Source: Lineolata rhizophorae
Taxonomy: Eukaryota > Ascomycota > Dothideomycetes > Lineolatales > Lineolataceae
Direction of reading: 5' to 3'
DNA: 64,000 bases
Assembly (NCBI GenBank): GCA_010093515.1
Contig: MU001677.1
Coordinates: forward strand, 242,894-306,893
Numbering within the stretch: the stretch's first letter is position 1; every line of letters starts with the position of its first letter. Positions 33,378-44,156 of this stretch are shown here, in pieces. Under the pieces are notes generated by a model, which searched no databases, was not told where the DNA came from, and saw only the letters and a list, made by a program, of their open reading frames with translations. The translations under genes were made by a program, and so were the position numbers.

Positions 33378-36016
33378 TCAATACTCCCTCGCCACCCACT
33401 CAACCCAAACTCCCAACCCCCCACTAACCTCGACTCCCCTCCCCACCCTCGCCCTCCTCCTCTCCACATTTTCCGCCCCCTCCTCCCCCCCCGCAGCACG
33501 CAGCCCATCCATCGACGCAACGCTCACATCGCCATTCACCCCGACCGCGAGCTCAATCGCCACCAGGTCCCGCGGGTACCGGTCCTCCCCGGCTGCGAGC
33601 AAGCCGTCCAAGCTGGTCCCTTCGCGTCCGTCTCCGGAATGCGACGCGACGTTGGTAGTCCAGGGGGCGGCGACGGCGGTGGCAGTCGGGGCCGGCTTGT
33701 CGACATCCATGGCACTCGAGTCGGCGTGTGCGGTACTATTAGGGGTGGAAGCGTCGTGCGATGGAGGCGGGCGGGGGAAGACGACGGAGAGGTGGGGCTC
33801 CGTGGCCAAGTACCAGAGGCTGAAGTCGACGGGGATGGAAGGGAGGAGAGGGGTGGCGTTATCTGATGTGGGCGAGTTAGGCGCGTGCTGTGTCGAGGAA
33901 CTCGGATGAGGAGCGGTGGAGCTGGTGTTGCTCCCGCTTTGGGATTGTTCCGGGAAGCTGCGGCTGAGTAGAGTGGCAAGGAAGGCGTATTGACGCAGGA
34001 GCTATGGAAATGGGGCGGGTAAAGTCAGTTTTGAGTCTTCTACAGTGAAGGATCAAATCAATGAGAATTAGGAAACTCACCGGCAGCACATCCACCAGCT
34101 GTCGCGGATGCGAGAATGGAATCTCCTCAATCACGCGCGCATAATCTGGCTTTGGAACATACAGCCTGTTCTCATGCACCCTATCACCCAGGTCTCTCTT
34201 CGCGCCGTCCTTCGCGTTCCCAACCACCATGACCGTCTCCTTGCCCTGAAACTGAGGCCCCGATCCGTCCGCTTCCAAGACGCCATCGCCCTTCAACACT
34301 AATGCTTCAAACGTGCTAAACCGGACCATCTCCTCGGGAATCGTCGCGCCTACGCTCTCGAGCACCTGCATGGCGATGCCGTATGGCAGCGCGACGGGCG
34401 GGTTCAGCTTTGCGACGAAGCGCGCGGACGGAAGCTTGCTGCCACCGCCGGCAGTCGGGTCGAGGTCCATGGCGCCCGCGGACGTCTCGCCCTGCGGGAT
34501 GAACGTCTGGTCAGGCTCGAGCCAATTGATTCCGGTAGAGCTGCCAGCCTGATCGCTGAATAGAGGGTCTTCCCGGGCCTGCTCTATCTTCGACGGATCA
34601 TGCGGGAGCCAGGAGTCGGAGATGCGCAGAGGTGGGTATAGCGAAGGGGAGAAAGACTCGCATTCGATGGAGAGGGAGAAGACCTTGTTCGGCGGCTCGT
34701 GTTTCTCGTCCTGCGGCTTCGGATCGACGTCCATGGAATCCTGCTGGGTAGCAGAAGCGTGTCCCTGTTTGAGCGGCACGGGCGTGGGCTTGTGCATTAT
34801 GTGTCGCTGGTCCATCAGGTACTCGAGCGACAAGCCGACGAGGTCGCCGGCGTTCATGCGAGGGCGGCCGCTCTTCTTGCAGAGAACCTCGCGTTCGGCA
34901 CGCTCCTCGAGCTCCTCGTCGCTAACACGCACGCGCAAGCCCTCGTTCTTCTCCTTCAAAGTTGCGAGTGCGGCCTTCTTCTCGTGTTCGAAGAGGCGCT
35001 TGAGTGAGTCGTATACGCCGGCGATGGCCTCGTAGCAGTTGAGCTCAGGGGTGCTGAGCTTATCCAACTTGGCCGTGCGCTCCAAGTTGCGCGCGAACTT
35101 GTCGAGAGTGAGCGTCAAGTATGCGTATTGGGCTTTGAAGCGGTTTGCGGTCGGCGGGGGTGTGAGATCGGACTGCAAGATGCGGGCGGCGGATGCGGCG
35201 TGCGCGGTGACAGCCTCGCTGGAGGAGGGAAATGAAACGGCGACGGACTCGACGGTGTTGGACTTGAAGTGGATCTGAATGACCATCCTCTGTGTCAACT
35301 GAAGAGATGCTTCTTACGTAGAAATGGTACGAAAGGCAGAAGAAAAGCGAACTGCAAGCATATGAAGCACTTACATCCACCAGCACCGTCTGGCCGGCGA
35401 TGCTCAACAACCTCCTCCGCTCCGTCGACGCACTCCCCTTCCCACCCTTCTCCTCCCACAAGCACTCCAAGCCGAGCTTCCTGGCCACGCGCTCGACGCC
35501 TTCCTCGCTCACCCTCCCCTTCTTGGTCGCCAGCATGGCCACCACCGTCTCCAACCGTTTCCTCCTCTCCTCGTCGTCCACGGCCCGCGCAAAGCCGCCG
35601 CCCACGGAGCTCCCGGTGCCCAGCCCCAACCCGCTCATCCCGCTCATGCTCAGGCCCATGCCCACGCCGCCCTCCATGCCGAGCGTGAGCCCCAGCGCCG
35701 CCGCCGCCGACGGCGAGTCGAAATTCAGCGCCGGCGACGAGCCCAGCAGCTTGTTTGCCGCCGCGCCGCCGCCGGCGGTGCCGGTGGTCCCGGCGGGGCC
35801 GCAATCGCGGCTGCCCGGTGGGTGGCCCGCCGGGTGGTTGCTGAGCGGCGACTTGGCGGCGGCGGCGGCCAGGTTGGCGCGGTGCGCGGCCGGCGACGGC
35901 ACGCTGCGCGGCGCCGGCGACGAGAACTGGCCCGCCAGGTGCGGGAACGACGTCGGCGTGGACGCGTTGTGCGGGGGGTGCTTCTGCGCGGACGACGACG
36001 CGTTCGGGGTCGACAT
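33378..36016 (-). CDS. med1: Mediator complex subunit 1
   Basis: Three exons, 36016-35375, 35274-34081 and 34001-33378, give 819 residues. TSFPHLAGQFSSPAPRSVPS, then DSPSAAAALGLTLG, RKRLETVVAMLATKKGRVSE and EGVERVARKLGLECLWE are the hallmark N-terminal blocks of fungal MED1. The second exon, opening IHFKSNTVESVAVSFPSSSE, carries the helical MED1 core. MED1 is a middle-module subunit that links activators to RNA polymerase II. Both introns are phase 0 with GTAAGT/GTGAGT donors. An alternative acceptor 15 bases upstream of exon 2 would add RMVIQ in frame. The last exon, from LLRQYAFLATLLSRSF, ends with a charged, poorly conserved tail. Confidence 0.9.
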
Positions 36017-36634
36017 GGTGATGGTGACAGTCGGTGGCGGCGGCGGATGTGGAGTGGGAGGAGGGAGGGCGCGCGCCGGGCGCGCGGGTGGGTTGAAGTG
36101 CGGCCTTGGGAGTGCTGGCCGAGAATGTCTTGGCGAGGTTGAATTCAAGAAGCTGCGCCCCGAGAGCTCGACGCGGGGCTGCGGAGCTGCACGCGCCGAG
36201 CCGCCGCGACGCGCCTTGCACGTGACCCCGTTTCTCCAGTGTTCTTGTACTACGGACGTTTGTCACCACCCCGCGGTGGCGCAGTCCTTTCGGGCGCTAG
36301 ATTGGACTTCGAAGTAAAACGGCGACTTTGTAGTTCTGGGCGACGATGCCAATGGTCAATTACCTAACCGATACATATCAATATCGATATTGCATTGGTA
36401 TCTATCGGTTAGCTAATCGATAGTAGCTAATTACTCTATTCAACTAGCTTCTTACTCTAGCAATATTAAATATTATCAAAATAGATGCTATTAAATCCAA
36501 TGCCCAAATATATATTAGAAGCATAAAATCTTCTATATAAACCTGTTTGCTCTTATATTTTGTAGATATAAGCTCTGGCTTACTTATACTAACTAAAAGA
36601 GTGGCATAGTATCGCATCTTAGCCACTACGTACG

Positions 36635-36890
36635 TGTCACGGGCCCCTATTCACCAATCTACATTCACCTAGAACTTTCCAGTTGTTACTCTAAGTGTTA
36701 CCGCAAGTAACGTGATCTATGCGTGTTACTGCTGCCGGGAACTTTCCTGGCCCATGTATATAAGGCCCGTCCGGCCCACTATTCTTCCTTTCCTTCTCTT
36801 TTCTTTTTCTTCTTTGTGTAAGCTCTTGTCAATTAGCTCGAATTCAAGGTTTTCCTTCGGGAATTTCTGCTTGTCTTCCAGACCGTGACA
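36635..36890 (+). mobile_element. Solo LTR relic (LTR retrotransposon, probably Ty3/gypsy type)
   Basis: A 256-bp unit begins TGTCACGG and ends CCGTGACA, perfect 8-bp terminal inverted repeats of the TG...CA type. It contains a TATA-like TGTATATAAGG about 120 bases in, followed by a C/T-rich stretch. Near-identical 5-bp direct repeats flank it, as left by integrase. No internal coding region adjoins it, so it is the solo remnant of an element lost by LTR-LTR recombination. The family is a guess from the end sequence; the clean ends suggest moderate age. Confidence 0.75.
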
Positions 36891-37031
36891 GTAGGCTAGA
36901 AGCTATATATAATTGCAAACCCCAATTTTCGTACAAAAAAGAAAGCAAGATAATTTTTGAAGTATACTAGATAGCATACATTGTGTGGTAGGGCATTTAA
37001 ATGCTGCGGAGCTGGAACTATTGATAATGCG

Positions 37032-37063
37032 ACCGATAGATACCGATAGATACCGATAGATAC
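37032..37063 (+). repeat. Tandem decamer (ACCGATAGAT)x3
   Basis: Three perfect copies of a 10-bp unit plus two bases. The unit is the reverse complement of the ATCTATCGGT found at 36400-36409, tying it to the inverted repeats of the island. Confidence 0.8.
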
Positions 37064-37620
37064 TAAATATCGATTGGTCCGTTATCGATACTTTCATCGC
37101 CCGCCCTGGTATTGAAATACCATCATCTAGCGCGTCAGCCCTCACCAAAGCTTGGAAACCCGAATTCTGCGCTCAGAGCTCCAGCAAGTTTACTCCTTTC
37201 TAAAATATCCAACAACCATACTATTGATTAAAATGTGCGCGTCGATGAAATGGTCTTGCTTGGTTGGATTGCTATTAGTCCCAAGGTTGAGCTGCTGTGA
37301 AGCATTGAAGAGCACATCCTCAAGCAAACTCCGCTTCAGAAACATGTCGTTCAGCCGCGGGCCTACCAGAGGGCCCCCAAATTCTATGACAAAATAAGAG
37401 AACTCATCGACAGCGATGACGGCGCAAGGTACAACAAACTAGCAAATGCCTGCCCGCACGTCGCGGTCGTATATAGCCAGTCGACGATCCCCGCCAGTTC
37501 GTGGGTGCGGCAGTCCGCCCCGAAACAACCACAACGCGTCACCCAGTGCCAACCAACCTTCCCCTCAAACTCACCGCGAAGCCTCCTCCTCCACCAAAAA
37601 ACACATACGCGCAAAAAGTC

Positions 37621-38317
37621 ATGGCTCCGGCGGTCGCGGGCGACAACAATATCTGGGCCCAGATGGCCTACACGCCTCCGCGCGGGCCCTGCAACCACAA
37701 GCAGTCGTTGCTCTCGCAGTGCTGTCCCTGCTTGCGCTTCATGCTGCATCCCGTCAAAGTGCGTACCTCCGTACCTACCATGTGCCCGCCCCCCCCCAAA
37801 AAAAAAATTACCTACCAAATCAAGCTACTATTATTATTCCCATCCTAATGGTAGCAAGCGACTAACACCTGTTCCCTGAATCACGTTTTGGAAGGCCATG
37901 ACCTCGTTCGACTGCGACGGCTGCGGCCACCACGCCTCGTTCCACACCATGGAGAACCAGGCCGAGGATGCCATCGTGCGCCGCTGGGAATCCGAGGCGC
38001 GTCTCCGCCAACAACAGCAGCAGGAAGAAGAAGAGGCCGCGGCCGCAGCAGCCGCAGCGCGTCCGCGCAAGCGGCCCAGGCGCATGCTAGAATCCGTAAA
38101 TCGAGCGACCGCAGCGCAGCAGCGCCGCCGCAACAATAACGCGTTGGACGGTGCGCTGGACGACTGGGACAGCGAAACCGAGCGTGCAGAGGGAGGGCGC
38201 GTCGTCGAGCTGAGCGACGGCACGAGTCAGCCTGGGGCTGCGGCCGAGGATACGGTCGTAGTTAGGGCGGGGCGTGGCGGTGGTGGGAGGGCGGGAAGTG
38301 GGAAAGGACGGCGTTGA
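37621..38317 (+). CDS. Cys/His-rich orphan protein, putative zinc binding
   Basis: Two exons, 37621-37758 and 37895-38317, give 186 residues. I recognise it as a conserved-looking fungal protein of unknown function. The first half is dense in Cys and His: GPCNHKQSLLSQCCPCLRFM, then after the intron SFDCDGCGHHASFHTMEN. The C-x-H, CC-x-C and C-x2-C-x-HH spacing suggests one or two zinc sites. The second half begins with a helix AEDAIVRRWESEARLRQ, passes through poly-Gln/Glu/Ala and a basic PRKRPRR stretch that could be a nuclear signal, and ends Gly/Arg-rich. The intron (136 bases, phase 0) has a CTAAC branch site. Its start lies downstream of the AT-rich island. Confidence 0.75.
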
Positions 38318-38658
38318 TGGCAATGGAGGAGGTGGAACGGCAAAGCAGTGTTTAGGCGCTTTGATCTTGGGGGGTTTGTCACCATCGTGCATGTGCTGGG
38401 CCCGCTCGTGCATACATACCTCGCAGGGTAGGGTGGGGAGTGGCGCGAGTACGGCTTAGTCATTGTGGCGTTCGTACCTGAGCGCATGGTAATTCTCCGA
38501 GCTGCAGCTTGCTGCCGCTAGACTAGACTCACGATACCCATTTTCTCTACTTCATCCCCCACGACACCTCTCCTCCGACGCGCGTATCCGTGCAACTGAG
38601 GCGTGTCACCGTCCTTGACCCCTTCCAATTCGGCCGCAGACCGAAGAGACGCGCCAAA
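38318..38658. other. Short spacer upstream of U1-C
   Basis: 341 bases between two same-strand genes; it holds the U1-C promoter and nothing else recognised. Confidence 0.5.
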
Positions 38659-39629
38659 ATGCCTAAATATACGTCTCCCCATGCATGTCCCACATGCGCA
38701 TGTAGCTCCAAGTTCTCCGCTAACTCTCCTAGCACTCTTCTGCGATTACTGCGACGTCTACCTGACGCACGACTCGATGAGCGTGCGCAAGGCCCACAAC
38801 AACGGCCGAAACCACCTGCGCAACGTGGTCGAGTACTACCAACGTACGCCCCATCCTCTCCGCTGATCCTCGCGCTTTCTCTTCGCCGTCCCGCCAAACA
38901 GCTAACTCCCTCTTGCGCCTCGCAGAAATCGGCCACGAGAAAGCCCAGTCCGTCATCGACTCCATCACCTCATCCTACAACGCCGAAGGCCAATCCGCTC
39001 CGAACCCCATGTTCGCCCCGCCGCCTGGCGCCGGCTCCGGCCTGCCGCCAGGCATGCCGCCCCCCCCCCACAGCGGGCCCCCCGGCAGCCACCATCACCA
39101 CCACCACCCGCCCGGCGCACCGCCCGGCTTCCCGCCGCCACCCTTCGCCTTCCCCGGCCAGCCCGGCGCCGGCATGCCCCCGCTCCCCTTCTCGATGCCT
39201 CCCGGCGCCGGCGGCCCGCCAGGCAGCGCCAGCAGCCCGGGAGGCGCCGGCGGTGGCGGTGGCGGTCCTCCGGGCGGCGGGCCCGGCCCCAGCCCAGGCC
39301 CAGGCCCAGGCCCCGGCAGCGCCGGCCGCCCCGGCTCCCTGCCCGCCGGCATGCCGTTCCCGCCGCCGCCGGTCCCGCCGCCCGCCGGCCTCCCCGCCGG
39401 CATGCCCTGGCCGCCGCCGTTCCCGCCGCCCGGCCCGCCCGGAGGTCCGGGCCCCGCCCACAGCCCCCAGCAAGGCGGACTGCCACCGTTTCCGCCCCCG
39501 CCCGGCGGCTTCCCGGGCTTTCCGCCGGTGCCCCCGCCGGGGAGCGCGGGCAGTCCGCCGGCGGCCGGGTTCGGGCCGCCGCCGGGGATGGGTGGGCCGC
39601 CGGGGGCCGGGGGACCGCCGGGACAGTAG
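38659..39629 (+). CDS. yhc1: U1 small nuclear ribonucleoprotein C
   Basis: Exons 38659-38668, 38736-38843 and 38926-39629 give 273 residues. The N-terminus [20 protein letters not shown] and [18 protein letters not shown] is the matrin-type C2H2 zinc finger of U1-C, which stabilises pairing of U1 snRNA with the 5' splice site; [18 protein letters not shown] follows. The C-terminal two thirds are Pro/Gly-rich with a run of six His. The canonical start is obtained only if intron 1 is 38669-38735, which begins ATACGT and ends AGCAC, an AT-AC intron; no GT-AG choice of reasonable length gives MPK-FCDYC. Intron 2 is ordinary GT-AG. The total coding length is a multiple of three. Confidence 0.9.
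38669..38735 (+). other. AT-AC intron in the U1-C gene
   Basis: 67 bases with ATACGT at the 5' end, CTAAC near the 3' end and AGCAC at the acceptor. The donor does not match the minor-spliceosome ATATCC consensus, so this is more likely a U2-type AT-AC intron. The branch A is about 12 bases from the end. Confidence 0.75.
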
Positions 39630-39737
39630 GTTATTGGGATATGAGAATGGTGGATGGCGAGGAGAGAGCCAGGCGAGGGAGAAGGGTGAAATGGGAGGCA
39701 AGAATGCAAGTAGTGGGAAGAAGAAGCAAGACAAAGT

Positions 39738-39871
39738 GCCTCGATGGGTTATTGTTGTGCTTGATGGCATCATAGAAGCATTGGAAAGCGCGGAACGAAA
39801 CTAGAGTCTAAGATGATGCCGTGTTTGGCTTTTAATGGCAGGGGACTGGCCGAAGGAAAAGGGTGGGACTA
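39738..39871 (+). repeat. Diverged direct repeat, copy 1
   Basis: This copy, from TCGATGGGTTATTGTTG through GGAACGAAACTAGAG to AAAAGGGTGGGACTA, reappears about 215 bases downstream with scattered, mostly transition-type differences and a small insertion. Confidence 0.75.
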
Positions 39872-39946
39872 ATGAGGCGGGAGGGGGCAAAGGAAACGGG
39901 CAAAGGGAGGGGGGAATATATGGAGAGGAGAAGACCCATGTCGAGG

Positions 39947-40095
39947 CAACGGGATGGATCGCTGTTGCGCTTGACGGCATTGTACTGGTATTGAACAGCG
40001 TGGAACGAAACCAGAGTTTAAGATGGTGGGCGGCGTGTGATACTATGTATTACTTTCAAGGGCAGGAGACCGGTCAAAGGAAAAGCGTGGGACTA
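39947..40095 (+). repeat. Diverged direct repeat, copy 2
   Basis: Second copy of the unit, recognisable by GTTGCGCTTGACGGCATT, GGAACGAAACCAGAG and AAAAGCGTGGGACTA. It is about 15 bases longer than copy 1. Confidence 0.75.
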
Positions 40096-40517
40096 TTCAT
40101 CAGGCGTTTCGTGGCCCTTGGTTCCATGTAAGATATGGGAAGCTATAAATATTGGTTCCCGAAGTCCGTTCTCGACTTGAATGAATTTATATCTGATGTT
40201 CGCTCCTATATTTTGGGCTGTCGTGCTAAATCGACTTCACTGTTTGTCGAGAGTTGAACATTTAAGCCTCAACGTAAATTCGTTAACAAAAGGCCTACCG
40301 CACTAATGCTACTTCTACAGGCCCAATTTCCAGTACTCTTCTCCAAGTATGATGGTCCTCTCTGGCATCTGCCTAATCCTTCGCAGATGCTAACCTTCCT
40401 AAGCAATCGAATCGCCATTAACTGGTTTATTGATCTCCCATATCTCAGCAGCTAGTCCAACAACTAATGCCGTGATACATGCTCGGACGGCGCTAAGAAT
40501 TCTGCGTCCTAGTACCC

Positions 40518-42144
40518 CTAGTGGACGGCCCGGCAAAAATAGCAACAAGTCTTCCCGCAACGGCTGCACCAGTAGATCCAACGGAGCGGTCCAACGCGGC
40601 AATCCTCACAGGTCCGAGACCGTCGATTTATCCCTCCACGCCACTCTGTTTGGTGGCGGCACTGGGCCCGCCATCCTGGGTCGTCCCGGCGGAACTCCCA
40701 GTACTCCTCCATGTCCTCGCGCTCTGGGTGCGCGCGAATGCGACGGCGCCTTGTGCCGCGTCGAACGCGGCCGAGGATACGAGCTTCCGTGGCCAGAGGG
40801 CATCCGCATGTCTTCCAAGGCTTACCGCACTGGTAGCAAAACTCGGCGCCGCAGACGCAACTATCTCGTTGTCAGCGTGGTAAATTCAATATAGAAGTTG
40901 ATGGGACGAGACGAAACCAACCTGATGTGGTTGCATCCGTAGGTCAGCTCGACCATGGTACGGCACTCGTAGCAGCGTTGCCAGCCGGCTCTGTTGGACG
41001 CTAGGAGGGTAGCTTGCAAGGCTTGGTCCTCAGGACAGTCCTGGCCGTCGTGCGCGGCTAGCTTGCAAGCAGCGCACACGCGCCTGAGGCATGAAGGACA
41101 GGTGGCGACCCCTTCATGAATGTTGGCTAGGGGGATAAAAGCCGCGCAGTTCGGAATCGGACAGTAGGTCCTGTTCGTCGTGCTGAACTCGACCCGCTTC
41201 TGCTCAATAAGCGCAATCTTCTCGAGACTCAGAATCGGCAGCACAAACGACATCGGTATCTCTTTGCCGCAGCACTTGGGTGGGAAGAGAGATTCGTCCT
41301 TAGTCGCCGCGTCAAAGAAGTCGGTAATACATTCCGGGCAGAACTTGTGCTGGCATGAAACTTGGATACTGTGTTCAGTGGCCGGCTCCTGGCAACCAAC
41401 GCATAGCCCATCCTTTGCGATCTCATAGTTTGATGCATTCTCAATCTTGCCAGTTGCTTGGCCAGCATGGGCGCAGTGTGCGGTATGATGATGCTCTAAC
41501 GTTCCAGCTTTGTTACCACCACTGGTGAGGCTACCAACGTTGAGACGGCCTTCGACAACGTTGCGATGGCTAGTGTTGGTGAGACTTGCAGTACTGGTGG
41601 AAGCCGCGCCGTAGCCAATAGTTGTGCGAACGCTATCATTGATGCCGCTGCCAACGTTAAGACGAGTGTTGGAGTTTGGATGCCTTCCGGAACTAGAATC
41701 ACAGCCAAGATTGGCACCGTTGTCGACATTGGGGCAAGAGCCAGCAGAGGTAAGACTTTCAGCAATAGGACGGTGGCCAGTGTTGGTAGGATTTTCGGCA
41801 TTGGGGCGGTAGATGGCATTAATGCGGGTGGCACTATTCGTGCCGAGGCCACTTGTGTTCAGATTTCCTGCGTATCCAGAAGTCCCATTGATCATCGAAG
41901 AACCCGCTGGCAAGCAGTACTCGCAATTGCAGTCGTAATTGTGCTCTTGATGCTGTGCAGCAATATGGTGAGCAAGGCGACGATCCGACAGGACTCCACA
42001 CGCAACGCTCAGTTCGTTCAATTGCGTCTGGTAAATTTTGATGGTGTCCGCATTTGACTCCGCAGCAGCTAGTTCCTTTAGGTCTCGCTGCTGAAACTCA
42101 AGGATGAGCTCCTTGGTGGTGTCGTCTGCTGCGATACGATCCAT
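40518..42144 (-). CDS. RBR-type (RING-IBR-RING) E3 ubiquitin ligase
   Basis: Two exons, 42144-40922 and 40860-40518, give 521 residues. RING1 starts near residue 247 (CVGCQEPATEH, then CQHKFCPECI), the IBR follows (TYCPIPNCAAFIP, ATCPSCLRRVCAACK) and RING2 reads CYECRTMVELTYGCNHI then SCVCGAEFCYQCG. The Cys in GCNH (about 404) is in the position of the catalytic Cys that accepts ubiquitin in RBR ligases. The intron separates GCNHI from SCVCG, with an acceptor at GATAG. The N-terminal half is a helical DLKELAAAE segment and a long Asn/Ser/Gly/Thr-rich stretch with degenerate repeats. A further Cys-rich region (CEDCRVG, WCSRCGKTCCYFC) ends the protein. The start chosen is MDRIAADD; the frame is open about 90 codons further upstream. 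Confidence 0.88.
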
Positions 42145-43014
42145 GTCTGTTGTCCTTCGTGTATTTGGCAAGTAGGCGAAGCTAGATGGTGGAAAAAGAA
42201 ATGTGGGTGTGCAAAAGGGCAGCGGTAAAAGGAGTGTCGGACTGGTGGACGACAATAAGTATTCGACAATAGATGTATCTAGCATTACGAACTGGGAAGG
42301 TGCGGCCCAAGGAAGGTGCGACCCAGGGGTGTGGTTCGTGACTTCCCTCCATCCAATCCGGCGGAGTCTGGACGGGGGATGCCGAGCTGGATGCGCACCA
42401 AACTGTTCGTTTCCGTTCATTTCTGTATGATATTTTAGTTCTGTTCTATCAAATTTTAGAACCTAACCACCTACTAGCTTGTAAGGCCGCCTATAAGCTT
42501 AGGTATGGACCCTATAGAAGTCCAAAATTGTAGCCGTAGCCAAAGCATGGTCTGAGGTGATCTGGTCTTACGTCCTCATCGCCGTCTCCGGATTAGAACA
42601 GGTCCTGCGCATAACATTAGCAGCTAAAACGTCTCTACTAAATGGGCAACTATTAGATATTTTAATCGGTTAGAATAGATGGATGTCTCCAACGGTAACG
42701 GCTCTCTTAATGCTAATACCGCATCTCATTGACAGAATTGAATTCCACTGGAAGAAGCAAGTATCATTAGACTGTTGGGCTCCTAATGGGTAGTGTACGG
42801 TCTGAATTACTAGAGTTAGCAGCAACACCTTAAACAACTCCTTGCTAAGGAGGCTTACTCGCATCAGAGATGGCGTGAGCCGGACAACGAGCAGTATCCC
42901 ACCGTGGCTGTCGGAACAACTCCATTACATCACGAGCATTTTGTGGGTGGGATTTCGAAGAAAGAAAATATGGCCCCAGCGAGCCCCTACAATGGTTTCA
43001 ATGCCTCGATAACC
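42145..43014. other. Intergenic region, partly AT-rich
   Basis: The RBR upstream sequence is followed by an AT-rich stretch from about 42420 to 42700. No gene is supported; one 64-codon frame at 42670-42864 has a hydrophobic start but no other support. Confidence 0.45.
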
Positions 43015-44156
43015 TCAATTTCCCAAGACCTCCTCGACAATTCGCTGTTTCTTTTCGTTGTCTAGGAAGTCGGCTCCTAATCCAACATCGTCTCTCATCT
43101 CATCTCCCTCCTCTAAGTCGATTTCCATAGCAACTCCGTACGCCTTTACCACCATCTCCTCATCGACGCGGACGCCAGCTTCCACGAGAGCGCTTATGCA
43201 GCTCGCAACCCTCGCAATTTCCCTTCGTGTTTCTGGACTGATGTCCTCGTTCTGGTTGCTATACATCTCCGTATTCGCCGTCTCCTCGAGGCGCGTAATA
43301 CTCACGTCCTTACCCGTTGCTGGAGGTTCGACATGCTTCGCGATCCAAATGTACCCATTCACCCCGAGAATCACATCCACATCGCCTCCTCCCCTCGTCG
43401 TCGTCAGCGTGAAGACCTGCCGCCTCGAGCGCGCCACGCCGCCCCTACTTCCGCCAGAGCCGCCGCTCCCCGTCACCGACATGAAATACCCATTGCGCAG
43501 CTTGCCGTACTTGAGACTGCGCGTGTGTAGGCCCGCGCTGCCGTCGTTGAAGATGCCTTGCACCTCCGCCACCAGCAGGTCCCCCTCGGTGAAGAAGCCG
43601 CGGATGTTGAGTTCGTCCACTGCTGTGCGCTTGCGCAGCGTGCCGCCGGGTAGGTTGATCGCGGAGAGCGGGAGGGCGGCTAGAAGAGGGGCGGCGACAT
43701 CGACTCGCCATCGCCGCTGCTGCACCTCGACGATGCGGCCGACGACCAGGTCGCCGATCTCGGGAGTGTAGCGGGCACGAAGAGGGACGATGGATAAGAG
43801 CTTGTTGGTTTTGAGTATCGTACCAGCTACGGTACTCCGTATGGCGGTGCTGTTGTGGGGGATGTACGTGCCATGACCTCTACATGTTTGCACGTGATTA
43901 GAGAAACTCATAGCTCAGAACGTCTGTATACGGCTCAACTGAGTGTCCTTGCGTACCTCATCCACTGAGGATCATCCGTAATTATTTCGCCCGGCGTCAC
44001 AATATGACTAGTAGATAGACGTGATTGTTTTGAATCGTCACCCGGAACGTCGGTATCCATCTTCCCTTCAACATCGCTTCCCTCGCCCTCATCTTTGGGG
44101 TCAGCACGGCGGTATTCTGTAATTGCTGGCTGTGGAGGTAATATTGTTATCGGCAT
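43015..44156 (-). CDS. rrp4: Exosome complex RNA-binding subunit Rrp4
   Basis: Two exons, 44156-43957 and 43879-43015, give 354 residues. After a charged N-terminus come [20 protein letters not shown], the cap-subunit N-terminal domain, [20 protein letters not shown] and [20 protein letters not shown], the S1 domain, and LGVNGYIWI with the KH region. These are the marks of Rrp4, one of three cap subunits of the exosome that guide RNA into the core for 3'-5' processing and decay. The intron falls inside the RGHGT motif in phase 2. A Gly/Ser insertion ([11 protein letters not shown]) lies between S1 and KH. Confidence 0.94.

Larger units (their letters stand above)
36365..37095. mobile_element. 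Candidate MITE-like element bounded by inverted repeats
   Basis: The left side has a CAATATCGATATT-like stretch followed by GGTATCTATCGG (36397-36408). The right side, read on the other strand, has CAATCGATATTT followed by GTATCTATCGG, then further copies. These face each other about 0.6 kb apart and could be terminal inverted repeats of a short non-autonomous DNA element into which the LTR inserted. No transposase is encoded. The reading is tentative. Confidence 0.35.
36017..37620. other. Intergenic AT-rich island with relic repeats
   Basis: GC content falls sharply between about 36340 and 37110. This part contains inverted GGTATCTATCGG-type repeats on both sides and a solo LTR in the middle. 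The outer parts are ordinary promoters for MED1 (minus) and the next plus-strand gene. No intact transposon gene is present. Confidence 0.6.
39630..40517. other. 3' region of U1-C with a diverged duplication
   Basis: This lies between the U1-C stop and the stop of the convergent RBR gene. The proximal part is purine-rich and contains two diverged copies of a roughly 140-base unit; the distal part is AT-rich with no recognised gene. Confidence 0.55.

Noticed and set aside
38669-38735. Minor (U12-type) spliceosome intron in U1-C
   Set aside because: The donor ATACGT does not match the U12 ATATCC consensus, and these fungi are generally thought to lack the minor spliceosome; a U2-type AT-AC intron is the simpler reading.
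42670-42864. 64-codon minus-strand frame with a hydrophobic start, possible small secreted protein
   Set aside because: Lies at the edge of an AT-rich decayed stretch, few Cys and no conserved features.
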